In this document: one piece after another, positions 9,087 to 18,732 of the stretch
Layout: each line of letters starts with the position of its first letter
Position numbering within the stretch: position 1 is the first letter of the stretch
Assembly (NCBI GenBank): GCA_016125505.1
Contig: WGLP01000002.1
Location: forward strand, 62,001 to 126,000
From: Gammaproteobacteria bacterium
GTDB lineage: Bacteria > Pseudomonadota > Gammaproteobacteria > UBA6429 > Thiohalophilaceae
Reading direction: 5' to 3'
DNA: 64,000 nt
Translations under genes and position numbers: made by a program
The notes under the pieces: model-generated
What the model saw: the letters and a program-made list of their open reading frames with translations, nothing else
Database searches by the model: none
Told to the model about the DNA's origin: nothing

Positions 9087-9226
9087 CCGGGGATCCTCTT
9101 GGTCATTCTGCACTGATGGCCCGCTAGAGTATGCAGTTTGTTCGGGGCAGGCAAGCGGACGATGTTGTCCAGGCTATTGAAAATACACACTAAAATATAA
9201 TTATTATTTATAAGCCGACGGCAACC

Positions 9227-11389
9227 TCAGCCCGGCAGGCGCAGCGGTAACTGGCGCAGGCGCTGGCCGCTGGCCGCAAAGACGGCATTGGCGACCGCCG
9301 GCGCGATGGGCGGTACGCCTGGCTCGCCCACCCCGGCAGGGGGCCGGGCAGTGTCAACGAAGTAAGTATCCACTTGCGGCGTTTCCTGCATGGTCAGCAA
9401 GGGGAAGTCGTGAAAGTTGGATTGTTCCACCTTGTCGTCCCGGAGGGTGATGGCGGATTTCAGGGTGGCGGTCAGGCCATAGACCACCGCGCTCTCCAGC
9501 TGGGCCCGCACCCCATCGGGATTGACGACGATGCCGCAATCCATGACGCAGGTGACCTTATGCACGCGGATCCGGCGGTCTGCGGCAATGGAGATCTCGG
9601 CGATCTGGGCGACGTGGCTGCCGTAACAGGAATGCAGGGCCAGGCCGTGAAAACGGCCGGGCGCCAGGGGCTTGCCCCAGCCGGCCTTGTCTGCCACCAG
9701 CTTGAGCACGGCGATCTGTTCCGGGTGGCCGCTTAGCAATTGCAGCCGGAATTGCAGCGGATCGATACCCGCGGCATGCGCCAGCTCGTCGACAAAACAT
9801 TCCTTGGCGAAGGCGGTATGCGAATTTCCCACCGAGCGCCAGAACCCCAGGGGCACACGGGAGGCCAGTTTGACATAAGTCACCTGGCGTTGAGCCATGG
9901 CGTAGGCCAGTTCAGTGGAGCCTTCCGTCACCGAACCATCGCCACCACTGCCGTTACCGCCCCACAGATAATCGTTAATGGAGCCACCGACGATTTTATG
10001 CTGCCACGACGCAATGCTGTGATCCGGCAACAGATGGCCCGTGAGTTTGTGTGTCGTCGCCGGACGGTAATAATCATGTTGCAGATCTTCTTCCCGCGAC
10101 CAGATCAAACGCACGGGCTTCTTCACTCGCTTGGCAATTTGCACGGCCTCGGCGACATAGTCGTTTTGCAGGCGCCGGCCGAAGCCGCCACCCAGTTGTG
10201 TAACGCGGATATGGATATCGTCTTCGTAGGAATGAAAGACCTTGCGCATGAGCTTGTCGAAGAATTTCGTGACCGACGACTTCCCGTGCGACATTGCCTC
10301 GCCGTAGGCATTGGCCGGTGTCTGGGTCGGCGCCCAGATGTCGATGTGGCCATCGTGGATGTAGGCGGTACACGTCATGGGTTCCATGGTGGCATGGGCC
10401 TGATAGGGCAACTCATAAATCGCCTCGACCATCTTGGTACCGTTCAGGTCCGGTGCGGTTCCGGTGTCTTCCACGACGAAGCCGGGACGATCGAGCAGAT
10501 CGCGGTAACGCGCGGGTGGCAGGATCGGATCACCGCTGCGTTCCCATTCGATCTTGAGAAGCCCGGCGGCCTGCTGCGCGGTCCAGTAATTCTCGGCAAC
10601 AACCGCGATGCCACGGTCGATAGCGAAGATGCCGTGCACACCGGCTAGCGCGAGTGCCTGTTTGGCATCGAAGGATTTGAGCTGTCCCGTAAAATACGGG
10701 CAGTGCACGACGGTCGCGGTCAGCATCCCGTCCAGTTTCACGTCTGATCCGTACACCGCGCTGCCATTGATCTTATGCGACAGATCGACGCGCGGCTGCG
10801 ATTTGCCAATGACGCGAAAGCCGGTGGTTTTCAATGTGACATGCGATGGCAACGCTAAGGTCTGTGCGATGGCCACCAGATCGCCATAGGCAAGTTTGTC
10901 ACCGGTCTTGCGATTGTGGATCTGGCCCTGCTCGGCCTGGCATTGATCGCGTGACAGCGACCAGCGTTTGGCCGCGGCGTCGAGCAACAACTCGCGGGTG
11001 ACGGCGGCGGCTTCACGCAGGGTCTGCCAGTTGCTCTGGATACTGCTGCTGCCGCCGGTATTCTGATCGCCGTAGCGGGGATCGAAATCCGCCTGTTGTA
11101 CGTCCAGTTGTGCGAGATCGACGTGCAGTTCTTCCGCGACGAGCATGGCGAGGGCCGTGGTGACACCCTGACCCATTTCCGATTTGCTCATGTGGAAGAC
11201 GATGCGATTATCCGGATGGATCGCGATCCAGGCGACGGGTTGCAAGGTGTCCTGGCTTTTGTTCGACGCCGTTGCGCGGGTCGGAAACACACCCAGCACC
11301 AATGTGGCGGTGCCCGCCGCCGACAATAATAAAAATTGCCGCCGGTCTATCGTGAAACTCTGTCGGTCTTTATGATTGTTTTGTGACAT
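9227..11389 (-). CDS. iorB: Tat-exported molybdenum hydroxylase large subunit (IorB-like)
   Basis: A 720-residue molybdopterin-binding subunit of the xanthine dehydrogenase family, closest in layout to isoquinoline 1-oxidoreductase beta. It has a twin-arginine signal (DRRQFLLLSAAG) and so should be exported folded with its partner. It shows the GGGFGRR cofactor motif, duplicated molybdopterin domains, and GVGEPGVPPIAP near the C-terminus containing the catalytic Glu of the family (GEP). These enzymes hydroxylate N-heterocycles or oxidise aldehydes using water. The iorA-like 2Fe-2S gene lies just upstream and overlaps by 20 bases. No FAD subunit, cytochrome or XdhC-type chaperone is adjacent. 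The substrate is unknown. Confidence 0.9.
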   Translation of the reverse strand: MSQNNHKDRQSFTIDRRQFLLLSAAGTATLVLGVFPTRATASNKSQDTLQPVAWIAIHPDNRIVFHMSKSEMGQGVTTALAMLVAEELHVDLAQLDVQQADFDPRYGDQNTGGSSSIQSNWQTLREAAAVTRELLLDAAAKRWSLSRDQCQAEQGQIHNRKTGDKLAYGDLVAIAQTLALPSHVTLKTTGFRVIGKSQPRVDLSHKINGSAVYGSDVKLDGMLTATVVHCPYFTGQLKSFDAKQALALAGVHGIFAIDRGIAVVAENYWTAQQAAGLLKIEWERSGDPILPPARYRDLLDRPGFVVEDTGTAPDLNGTKMVEAIYELPYQAHATMEPMTCTAYIHDGHIDIWAPTQTPANAYGEAMSHGKSSVTKFFDKLMRKVFHSYEDDIHIRVTQLGGGFGRRLQNDYVAEAVQIAKRVKKPVRLIWSREEDLQHDYYRPATTHKLTGHLLPDHSIASWQHKIVGGSINDYLWGGNGSGGDGSVTEGSTELAYAMAQRQVTYVKLASRVPLGFWRSVGNSHTAFAKECFVDELAHAAGIDPLQFRLQLLSGHPEQIAVLKLVADKAGWGKPLAPGRFHGLALHSCYGSHVAQIAEISIAADRRIRVHKVTCVMDCGIVVNPDGVRAQLESAVVYGLTATLKSAITLRDDKVEQSNFHDFPLLTMQETPQVDTYFVDTARPPAGVGEPGVPPIAPAVANAVFAASGQRLRQLPLRLPG

Positions 11390-11846
11390 CTGCTTGCTGT
11401 GCTGCGTCTAGGATGGCCTGCCTGATCCGCTGGTAAGTACCACAGCGGCATAATACGGTATTCATTTCCTGCTCGATCAACTGCGTGTTAACCGTGCCGT
11501 GTTTTTTGAGCAAGGCAGCGGCCGCCATGATCTGGCCGGATTGGCAATAACCGCATTGCGTCACCTGGTGTTTTTGCCAGGCCAGTTGCAGGGGATGCGT
11601 GTGGTCGGCGGAAAGACCTTCGATGGTGACAATTGCCTGGTCCTTGATCGCACTCACCGGCGTGATGCAGGCGCGAATGGCTTCGCCATCGGCATGCACG
11701 GTGCAGGCACCGCAGAAACCCTTGCCGCAGCCGAATTTGGTACCGGTCAGCCCCACGGTCTCGCGCAACACCCAGAGCAGGGGCATGTTCGCGGCCGCCT
11801 TGACCTTGTGGGGTTTGCCGTTGATGTTGAGTTCGTAGGTGGGCAT
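11370..11846 (-). CDS. iorA: 2Fe-2S subunit of molybdenum hydroxylase (IorA-like)
   Basis: A 158-residue protein with the two 2Fe-2S cluster sets of the xanthine dehydrogenase small subunit. The plant-type cluster is in CGKGFCGACTVHADG plus a later Cys. The second is QCGYCQSGQIM followed by LCRCGTYQRIR. It passes electrons from the molybdenum site of the large subunit to an external acceptor. It has no signal of its own, so export would be by hitch-hiking on the Tat signal of the large subunit (known for this family, inferred here). The gene is translationally coupled to the downstream large-subunit gene through a 20-base overlap. Confidence 0.92.
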   Translation of the reverse strand: MPTYELNINGKPHKVKAAANMPLLWVLRETVGLTGTKFGCGKGFCGACTVHADGEAIRACITPVSAIKDQAIVTIEGLSADHTHPLQLAWQKHQVTQCGYCQSGQIMAAAALLKKHGTVNTQLIEQEMNTVLCRCGTYQRIRQAILDAAQQADVTKQS

Positions 11847-12107
11847 GCTGAGCTACTCGATGGCCGTCGTCCATGTTAGTGGATTGTAGCTGCGTTTAGA
11901 ACCGGCTGATTGTGGATTTACCACTTGGCGGACCTATACCCGGACGTGTGCCTGCCGATATAGAGGCTGTCCGCCGGTAATAGTTCAGCACCAGGCAGCT
12001 AGGGATTACGCAGGCCGTAGCGTATACTGTCAATTTTGTGTCCTGAGTAAAAACGAAAGTAGAAAAGGATTGTCGGATCCAATTGGAAAGAAGAGGGGAT
12101 GTTTTTT

Positions 12108-12362
12108 ATGTCGACGGTAGAACAAAAAGTCAGAAGTTTTATCCTGGAAAATTTCATGTTCAGCAATGACGAGTCCGCACTGGATAGCGCGGAATCCTTG
12201 CTGGATAAAGGTGTTATCGATTCCACCGGGGTGATGGAACTGGTGGCCTTTCTGGAAGATGAATATCACTTCCGCATCAACGATGAAGAACTGGTGCCGG
12301 AAAACCTGGACAGCGTGCGCAACATCGTCGCCTTCGTCGACAGCAAGCAAGCCGCCGCCTGA
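12108..12362 (+). CDS. acyl carrier protein
   Basis: An 84-residue acidic protein of the acyl carrier family. The DSTGVMEL motif near residue 41 carries the Ser that would receive 4'-phosphopantetheine (DSx motif). The ATG at 12108 is preferred over one at 12099 because AAGAGGGG lies nine bases before it. It is clearly divergent from the fatty-acid-synthesis ACP and stands alone with no adjacent ketosynthase. The next gene starts 5 bases after its stop, so it probably carries an acyl or aminoacyl group for the adjacent GNAT-like or membrane acyltransferase genes. Confidence 0.85.
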   Translation: MSTVEQKVRSFILENFMFSNDESALDSAESLLDKGVIDSTGVMELVAFLEDEYHFRINDEELVPENLDSVRNIVAFVDSKQAAA

Positions 12363-12367
12363 AACGA

Positions 12368-13462
12368 ATGGCCAGCGCAAGGGATAACGCCGGTCTGAAA
12401 CCCATGCCTGTGAGCAAGTATATGGTGCGCGCCGCGGACATGGCGTCCGATCGCGATGTGGTACTCGCCTTGTGGGGCCAGGCCTTTCCCGCCCCTGCGC
12501 AACATCCCATTAAATATGACTGGTGTTACGGTCACACGCCGCAAGGCGTTGGGCGTTTATATTTATTGGTATACGGTGAGGATGGCAGCGTCATTGGTGT
12601 GCAGGGCATCGTCCCGCGGCGCTGGTGGCTTCACGGTGAGATAAAAAACATGGGCATCTGCGCCGACCTCGTGGTGGACAAACAGCACCGTTCCATCGGA
12701 CCCGCCCTGGCCATGGTGCGCCAGGTGATCGAAATCGAACACTCCTCATCGCATACCGAATTGTTGTACGGCTTTCCCAACACCAAATCGGAAGCGCTGT
12801 ATCGACGCGCCGGTTACCATAAGGCCGGCGAGCTTACCCGCTATGTCCGCCCCTTGCGTCTGCATGTCTGGTTGAGCAGAAAAGGGTTACCTGCCATCGT
12901 GGCGCGTGTGCTCGCCAAACCTGCCGACCTCGCACGCCAGTTGCGTGTGCGGTTCGCCAGCCTGTCGGCGGCGCGGCACTGGCGCATGGTGACGGTCAAT
13001 GAATTCGATGCGCGCTTCGATGCCTTGTGGGCGCGTGTGGCGGCAACAGCGTTTGCACCCATGGTGATGCGCGATAGTGCATTTTTGCGCTGGCGCTTCG
13101 GCAATCATTTTGCCGGGCAAACCCGGATCATGGTGCTGGAAAACCGTAAGAATCAGATCGATGGTTACGTGGCGTACCTCGTGAACCCGGGCAACATGGT
13201 TGTCGTGCTGGATTTCCTGGTGGCGGACAACACAACGATGCTATCAGGATTGCTGAATTTGTTTATTTGCGAAATGTATCAGCGGCATTATGCCGGGGTG
13301 ACACTGGAATTCAGTGGCACTGAATCCATCTCGCAAACACTCCTGCGGTGCGGGTTTTCCCCGCGTGAAACCAATCCCGTGTACGCCGTGCTCAACCAGA
13401 CCGAAAGCGGCTGGCTGCAGGGTGAGCCGCCGTATTTCACTTCATGCGATCGCGATCAGTAA
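12368..13462 (+). CDS. GNAT-like acetyltransferase family protein
   Basis: A 364-residue protein with features of one or two GNAT-like folds. Residues about 60-145 (LYLLVYGEDGSVIG through MGICADLVVDKQHRSIGPALA) match the GNAT core with an R/Q-x-x-G-x-A-type CoA loop. A second mixed region at about 215-340 includes MRDSAFLRWRF and LRCGFSPRETNPVY. It follows the acyl carrier protein gene by 5 bases, which suggests it takes acyl groups from that carrier. Such ACP-linked pairs occur in surface-polysaccharide clusters. The substrate is unknown. Confidence 0.65.
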   Translation: MASARDNAGLKPMPVSKYMVRAADMASDRDVVLALWGQAFPAPAQHPIKYDWCYGHTPQGVGRLYLLVYGEDGSVIGVQGIVPRRWWLHGEIKNMGICADLVVDKQHRSIGPALAMVRQVIEIEHSSSHTELLYGFPNTKSEALYRRAGYHKAGELTRYVRPLRLHVWLSRKGLPAIVARVLAKPADLARQLRVRFASLSAARHWRMVTVNEFDARFDALWARVAATAFAPMVMRDSAFLRWRFGNHFAGQTRIMVLENRKNQIDGYVAYLVNPGNMVVVLDFLVADNTTMLSGLLNLFICEMYQRHYAGVTLEFSGTESISQTLLRCGFSPRETNPVYAVLNQTESGWLQGEPPYFTSCDRDQ

Positions 13463-13474
13463 AACACCTCACAA

Positions 13475-14695
13475 CTATGCCGCTGCCGCATCAGTAGAAC
13501 GCGCCAGCACAAAACGGCGTTTGAGTCTGAGGAACGGTTGCTCCAGGACATGCCAGGAAATATAAGACGCCGCGGTGGCCAGAGCGGTGATCCCGATAAA
13601 GTTGTAAAGCGTGACGCCGAGTTGTTGCCAGGCTGCGTTGGGCATGACCGGAATGGCGAAGTGGCTGAACCAGATCAACTTGGCGGGGAAGTGGAAGATA
13701 TAAATGGCATAACTGTATTTGCCGACCCAGCGCAGGAAGCGGTTGGAGAAGGTGGGGCGCAGGTTATCGAGTTGGTTGTGCCACGGCGCTATGCTGAGCA
13801 GCACCAGCATGGCGAACCACACGGCAATGCTGATCTGATTCAGGATACCCTGGTAACCGCTTGGCGCAAAACTCCGCATCGCGCCGATCTGGGCGACCAG
13901 CAGCATGGTCAACATCACAAAGCCGCGCGTGAAGTAGCGCTGGAGATAGACTAATGCGCTATCGCTGCGGACCAGCAAGGCCAGCAACGATCCTACCGCC
14001 AGCGCATCCCAGCGAGTAATGGTAAAGGTATACATCGCATGTTCCGAAAAGGCGCGGTCGTAGTTGAACATGATGTAGGCGCGGCTGAGAAAGGCGGTCA
14101 CGATCAGCGCCGCGCAGACATAGGCCAGTGTGCGCTTGCGCAGGAAGATCACCAGCAAGGGCCAGAGCAGGTAATACTGTTCTTCGATCGCCAGCGACCA
14201 CAGGTGGGGGAATACCGGTTGATGTATAAAAGGCTGGCCCCAGTTGATCAGGTAGGTCCAATACAACGTGAGTTCGCGCGAACCGACAGTGTGCCAGGTC
14301 ACGATGCCCAGCCATGGCAGAATCACAAACGCCAGCAGCAGAAAACCGTAATACAGGGGAAAGATACGCAAGGTGCGGCGCGCGTAAAACGTACGGAATT
14401 GATTGGTCGCGCCGCGGCCGTCCAGCAAAATGCCGGTGATCAGGAAACCGGACAGGACAAAAAACAATTGCACACCTACCCAGCCGATATTACTCAGCAG
14501 GTCGATCAGGTTCATGGCGATGCTCTGGGGAGGGCCGGTACCGTCCAGTGCGGCGTTGTGCAGGATCACCCACAGGATCGCGATGCCACGCAAGGCATCG
14601 AGTTGCGGCATGTGGCTGCGGATCGCCTCACGCAACTCACTGGCCTGTGAGATATCTGCGGATTGGCGTCCAGGGTTTAGCGCGGAATCAGGCAT
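13475..14695 (-). CDS. membrane acyltransferase family 3 (OafA/YrhL-like)
   Basis: A 406-residue multi-pass inner membrane protein of the acyltransferase-3 family. It shows LDALRGIAILWVILHNA at the first helix, with the catalytic-type Arg, and FFVLSGFLITGILL in the second. About ten hydrophobic segments follow, including LWSLAIEEQYYLLWPLL, which is highly characteristic. These proteins O-acetylate or succinylate sugars of LPS, peptidoglycan or exopolysaccharide. It converges on the ACP/GNAT pair with only a 12-base gap, so those genes may serve the same surface glycan (inference). Confidence 0.93.
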   Translation of the reverse strand: MPDSALNPGRQSADISQASELREAIRSHMPQLDALRGIAILWVILHNAALDGTGPPQSIAMNLIDLLSNIGWVGVQLFFVLSGFLITGILLDGRGATNQFRTFYARRTLRIFPLYYGFLLLAFVILPWLGIVTWHTVGSRELTLYWTYLINWGQPFIHQPVFPHLWSLAIEEQYYLLWPLLVIFLRKRTLAYVCAALIVTAFLSRAYIMFNYDRAFSEHAMYTFTITRWDALAVGSLLALLVRSDSALVYLQRYFTRGFVMLTMLLVAQIGAMRSFAPSGYQGILNQISIAVWFAMLVLLSIAPWHNQLDNLRPTFSNRFLRWVGKYSYAIYIFHFPAKLIWFSHFAIPVMPNAAWQQLGVTLYNFIGITALATAASYISWHVLEQPFLRLKRRFVLARSTDAAAA

Positions 14696-14839
14696 GGGTT
14701 ACAATGAGTGTGTTTGCAGAGGCCACCTTCCATGGCTGCTAGCGTGGCATTCTAGACGGAGTCGGTACATGGCAGCAACCGGCATAGTTGAATCATATTG
14801 TAAGAGCAGCATGAAACATGCCAATCACGAAAGCAGGTC

Positions 14840-15787
14840 ATGATGGATTATCGTCAGCTGGGTGATACCGGGTTACGCGTTTCCGAAACCGGCTTCGGCG
14901 CCTGGGGCATCGGCGGAGAAAGTTACGGCGTCACTGAAAAACGCGAGTCCTTGCGCGCGCTTGCCGTGGCCGAAGAACTGGGCTGCAATTTTCTCGACAC
15001 GGCGCCCGTGTATGGCGAGTCCGAACAGATCATCGGTGAGTTCCTGCCGGGCCGCCGCGACAAATGGATCCTCGCCACAAAATATTCCGGTGGTGCGGCG
15101 TCATTACGCACCACGCTTGTGCAACAATTGCAGCGCTTGAACACCGATGTGATCGACCTGTACCAGATCCACTGGGTACCGCGCGGTGACGATACGCAAT
15201 TGTATGAAGAGTTATACAGGCTGCGGCGCGAGGGCAAGGTGCGCGCCGTCGGCGTGTCCCTCTATAACGTCAACGACATCGATTACGTTATCGACAATAC
15301 CGTGATCGATACCATTCAGTTACCCTGTAATTTGCTGGAGCCCTTGCCTTACCTGCAACGACTGAAAAAGATTCAGGCCAGCGGTGTCGGTGTCATCATC
15401 CGTTCCAGTCTCAAGGGTGGCTTACTGAGCGGCAAGTATTCGCGCGAGACGCAATTTACCGACGCCAGGGATCAACGCAGTAAACTCAGCAGCGAAGAAC
15501 TCCACAGCCTGTTCGCGCAAGTGGACGCGATGCGGTTCCTGGAACAGACAGCGGGATCGCTGGCGCTGGCGGCGGCACGCTACCCCTTATCGTTTGCCCA
15601 AACGTCAACGGTGTTGCTCGGCACCAAGACCGAGGCACAGGCGCGCTTCAACTTTGGCGAGGTCCCGGGTGGCCGGCTGAACGAGGATATTCTGCAACGC
15701 ATTCATGCCACCCAAATTCAACTTGGCTTGTTCCCGCCGCGTTGGAAACTGTGGCTGCAAAAATTAAAAAATCAGCTCAGGCCGTAA
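14840..15787 (+). CDS. aldo/keto reductase
   Basis: A 315-residue NADPH-dependent aldo/keto reductase. It opens with YRQLGDTGLRVSETGFGAWG. LDTAPVYGESE contains the catalytic Asp and Tyr, and LATKYSG the Lys. IDLYQIHWVPRG carries the family His. The enzyme reduces carbonyls or sugars; the substrate is not predictable. Two adjacent ATGs are possible. The second (14843) sits five bases after AGCAGG and may be the real start. No obvious operon partner, since the upstream gene is divergent. Confidence 0.92.
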   Translation: MMDYRQLGDTGLRVSETGFGAWGIGGESYGVTEKRESLRALAVAEELGCNFLDTAPVYGESEQIIGEFLPGRRDKWILATKYSGGAASLRTTLVQQLQRLNTDVIDLYQIHWVPRGDDTQLYEELYRLRREGKVRAVGVSLYNVNDIDYVIDNTVIDTIQLPCNLLEPLPYLQRLKKIQASGVGVIIRSSLKGGLLSGKYSRETQFTDARDQRSKLSSEELHSLFAQVDAMRFLEQTAGSLALAAARYPLSFAQTSTVLLGTKTEAQARFNFGEVPGGRLNEDILQRIHATQIQLGLFPPRWKLWLQKLKNQLRP

Positions 15788-15820
15788 TCCTGCGATACGC
15801 CGCCGGTATTTTCATTAACC

Positions 15821-16570
15821 TCAGTTACCGGCAAACTGTTTGAGCAAGGTGTAATCCGCCTGACCTTGCAAGCGGGTAACGAGAAACAGCCGAAGAGCGG
15901 TGTAACTGCCGCCCTTCACGCTGTCTTGTGATGAGATCAGGTAATCCTCGATCCCGTCGTGATTGAAATCACCGCTGGCGACCAGCTGCAGTTGCTGTTC
16001 GCCACTCTTATAGACATAGGTCATCTCGTGTGCGGACTGTCCACTGAATTTCACCGGCGTATCGACCTGCGACATGTGCGCGATGGCCTTGTCGGCGAGG
16101 ATGCGCGTGCTTTCCGTTGACGAGATGATCATGGCCATTTGCTTCGGCAATTTCGCCGGCAGGGTGTGATCGAAAACCGGCAGGCTATTGCTATTCATAT
16201 TCGCCGGTGCCGCATTCGCGATGGCGCGGGTTGCCTCGCACATCACCACGATTTGCATGAATGCGGCATTCTCCGATTCCTTCACCGTCCACAGCGGGTG
16301 CTGCGGCGCATTGAAATAGTCACTGCAGGTCTTCAGGGTGATGGCCTGATTTGATCCGGTTGCGTGTACCCGGAACGGGGCGTACCAGGCTTGATCGAGC
16401 AAACCGGCGATATCGGCCTGGGTGTTTATCTCGACGGGGTCCGCGAGAAACTGCGGCATGGTGTAACCGGCATACCACTGTATCTTGTTTGCGCCTGTAT
16501 CCTGCGCCGCGTTGCAGGCGGCGGCGAAGGGCAGTATCAGCAGTGCCAGCGTTATGCGGAAATATTTCAT
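15821..16570 (-). CDS. hypothetical secreted protein (possible lipoprotein)
   Basis: A 249-residue protein with an N-terminal signal (MKYFRITLALLILPFAAAC). The Cys after FAAA could be a weak lipobox, or this may be an ordinary signal peptide cut near AACNA. The C-terminal part contains GDFNHDGIEDYLI, an FG-GAP/calcium-loop-like motif that often appears in secreted proteins reporting on repeated units. The rest shows no recognisable domain. It follows the lysozyme-like gene by 9 bases on the same strand and may be its exported partner. I do not recognise the family. Confidence 0.7.
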   Translation of the reverse strand: MKYFRITLALLILPFAAACNAAQDTGANKIQWYAGYTMPQFLADPVEINTQADIAGLLDQAWYAPFRVHATGSNQAITLKTCSDYFNAPQHPLWTVKESENAAFMQIVVMCEATRAIANAAPANMNSNSLPVFDHTLPAKLPKQMAMIISSTESTRILADKAIAHMSQVDTPVKFSGQSAHEMTYVYKSGEQQLQLVASGDFNHDGIEDYLISSQDSVKGGSYTALRLFLVTRLQGQADYTLLKQFAGN

Positions 16571-16579
16571 GTGTCCATC

Positions 16580-17167
16580 CTAAGGTTTGGGCGGCGTGGT
16601 CAGCTTGGCGGCCTGTTCCAGTAAATCCTTCACGTATTTATTCCGATCGGGCGACACCGGCGGTTTGCGTTTCGATTCGGCGGCGGCGTTCTTCCAGTCC
16701 TTGGCCTTGATGTATTTGTTGAAGTTCGGCCAGTTGTTGCTGAGTCCGCTCATGCCCAGATTATAAATCATATCGAACAGCGCCAGTTTTACCTCGCCAG
16801 GGTAGCTATCGTAATCGGGATAAACGGTCTTCAGTTCGCCGTAAAACTGGTTGATGGTCTTATTGGTTAACAGGTCGATTTCATTGGGCGTCAGTTTCAG
16901 TTTGGTAAACTTTTTATAAAACCCCGCCAGAAAACCCTTCGATTGTTTTTTGACATTATCGTAATCGGTTTTGATCTCGGCCGCCGTCGCGGCCTTGCCG
17001 GTGGTGTTGTTCACAAATGGCAGTTTCTGCGCCTCCACCGCATTCGCGAGCAGATAGCCAATGCCGACAGTGACCAGGCCTTTCGCGTCGAGATACATGT
17101 GCGGGATGTTGCCCTCGTATTCCTCGAGCTTTGTACGCAACGTTTGCATTTCGGATGCTGACAGCAC
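16580..17167 (-). CDS. GH24-like lysozyme (T4 lysozyme/pesticin type)
   Basis: A 195-residue soluble protein resembling phage T4 lysozyme. The N-terminal block has the T4 catalytic triad pattern: Glu in LEEYEGN, Asp in MYLDAKG about nine residues later, and Thr in LVTVGIGYLL. It has no signal peptide, so export would need a holin or other secretion, or it acts on internalised wall. A GTG start is used, with a strong GAGGAGGG upstream. It is not in a prophage, since no phage structural genes are nearby. The secreted protein gene downstream may be a partner or inhibitor (speculative). Confidence 0.75.
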   Translation of the reverse strand: MLSASEMQTLRTKLEEYEGNIPHMYLDAKGLVTVGIGYLLANAVEAQKLPFVNNTTGKAATAAEIKTDYDNVKKQSKGFLAGFYKKFTKLKLTPNEIDLLTNKTINQFYGELKTVYPDYDSYPGEVKLALFDMIYNLGMSGLSNNWPNFNKYIKAKDWKNAAAESKRKPPVSPDRNKYVKDLLEQAAKLTTPPKP

Positions 17168-17266
17168 GATACCCTCCTCAATGAGATGATACGCAATCAG
17201 GAAGGCGTATTCTGACAGATCGCGGGCTGAAATCCGGAATTTGTTAACGCTTGTTTACAAAGATGT

Positions 17267-18646
17267 TCAGACGTCGAGCGTGGGCAGGCGGGCAACCAGG
17301 GCATCGAGTACCGCCTCGTCGATGGCGGTGTGGACTTCCTTGCGCATGATCTCGATGGAACGGTCCACCGGGATGGCGCCGCGGTACGGACGTGCCGCGG
17401 TGATGGCGTCGAAGATATCGGCGACGGTGATGATGCGGGTCTCCAGACAGATTTCATTGGCCGTCAGGCCATAGGGATAACCGCCACCGTCGAGGCGTTC
17501 GTGATGCGCGCCGGCGACTTTCGCCAACTCCGCAAACGGACTCAGGTGCGACAAGATCACCTCAGTATATTTCGCGTGATCGCGCACCGCCTGCCACTCC
17601 GCCTCATCCAGCTTGCCGGGCTTGTCGAGGATGTCGTTACTCACCCCGAGTTTACCGATGTCGTGCAGGAAGGCGCCGCGGCGCAGGAAGTGCTGACGTG
17701 AAACGGGGACACCCAGTTCTTCGGCGATGGCCAGGGTGTATTGCGCGACGCGGCTGCTGTGATTAAACGTGTACGGACTCTTCGAGTCGACGATCATGCC
17801 GAAGGCGGCGGTGATATCGTCGAGACGTTCTTCGCTGAGCATGACCGGTTCGCTCTCCGGCGCCATGTTCTGGATGGTGAGCTGAATGTTGTCGTCGGCG
17901 AGTTGTTGCCAGAACGGCTGGTCATGGCGTAACACCATGAACACATCCACCAGCTCCGGGTCGAACCAGCTGCCGCGGCGCTTGTGCACCTCCGCCTCGG
18001 CGGCATCCTGCCCGGCGGCCTGGAAGAACACATCGATCACCTGCGCCAGCAGGGCGATGCGCGAATGGATCGGAATACGATCGCCGCGGATATGATACGG
18101 CCGGCCCTGACCGTTCCAGTGTTCGTCGAGATAGCGAATGCCGTCGGCGATCTTCTCGTTGAAGCCCAGGCGCATGGCAATGTCCGCCCCGCGTTCGCAA
18201 CGCGTCTCCACCAGTTCGTCGGCAAATTTTTCGCCGTGCACGACGAGATTGGTGAGGCGCTGCATCTTCTTCACCAGGCCGCCGCTGCTATCGACATTGG
18301 CAAACACGAACCTGGCGATCTCCTTGAGGTTATCGCCGTTCACGGTTTTGAAATCGTGTTTGATGCGACGCTCGTCGCTGCCATAGAGTTCGTACAGGCG
18401 CGCCGCGTTACTGCTGCAACCGGCATCCTTGAGCAACAACGTGTAATACAAATCCCAGAGATCGTTCTGGTGCATCCCCAGCATCTTGCCGATGTGCATC
18501 CCGATCCAGCAGCAGCGAATACAGTGCCCGGCCGGCTGGCCCTCGGTCAGGTCCAGCGCATAACTCAGGGCGCCGATGACCTCCGACAGACGCAATTCAC
18601 CTATGGAATCGGGGTGTTTCGCCTGGGGGTGTGTCTGTGGGCTCAT
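17267..18646 (-). CDS. HD-GYP domain protein (putative c-di-GMP phosphodiesterase)
   Basis: A roughly 459-residue protein with a C-terminal HD-GYP domain. FLHDIGKLGV is the HD motif, HHERLDGGGYPYG is the HHExxDGxGYP signature, and ITVADIFDAI follows. An N-terminal HD-related region contains the QPAGHCIRCCWIGMHIGK segment and another NG.G-type loop near LDEHWNGQGRPYH, suggesting a duplicated degenerate HD domain. HD-GYP proteins usually hydrolyse c-di-GMP. The ATG at 18646 is chosen over an upstream TTG because the latter extends into a region without a ribosome site. Confidence 0.88.
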   Translation of the reverse strand: MSPQTHPQAKHPDSIGELRLSEVIGALSYALDLTEGQPAGHCIRCCWIGMHIGKMLGMHQNDLWDLYYTLLLKDAGCSSNAARLYELYGSDERRIKHDFKTVNGDNLKEIARFVFANVDSSGGLVKKMQRLTNLVVHGEKFADELVETRCERGADIAMRLGFNEKIADGIRYLDEHWNGQGRPYHIRGDRIPIHSRIALLAQVIDVFFQAAGQDAAEAEVHKRRGSWFDPELVDVFMVLRHDQPFWQQLADDNIQLTIQNMAPESEPVMLSEERLDDITAAFGMIVDSKSPYTFNHSSRVAQYTLAIAEELGVPVSRQHFLRRGAFLHDIGKLGVSNDILDKPGKLDEAEWQAVRDHAKYTEVILSHLSPFAELAKVAGAHHERLDGGGYPYGLTANEICLETRIITVADIFDAITAARPYRGAIPVDRSIEIMRKEVHTAIDEAVLDALVARLPTLDV

Positions 18647-18732
18647 GCTCAGAAATATCGGCCTGTATAAAAAGACCTCAAGCAAAAATTCGGGATCCTG
18701 GCAGTCAATTTATACGTGCAGGAAGGCTTCTA

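Noticed and set aside
16580..17167. Prophage indicated by the GH24-like lysozyme
   Set aside because: No holin, integrase, terminase or structural gene is near. A lone lysozyme is not enough.
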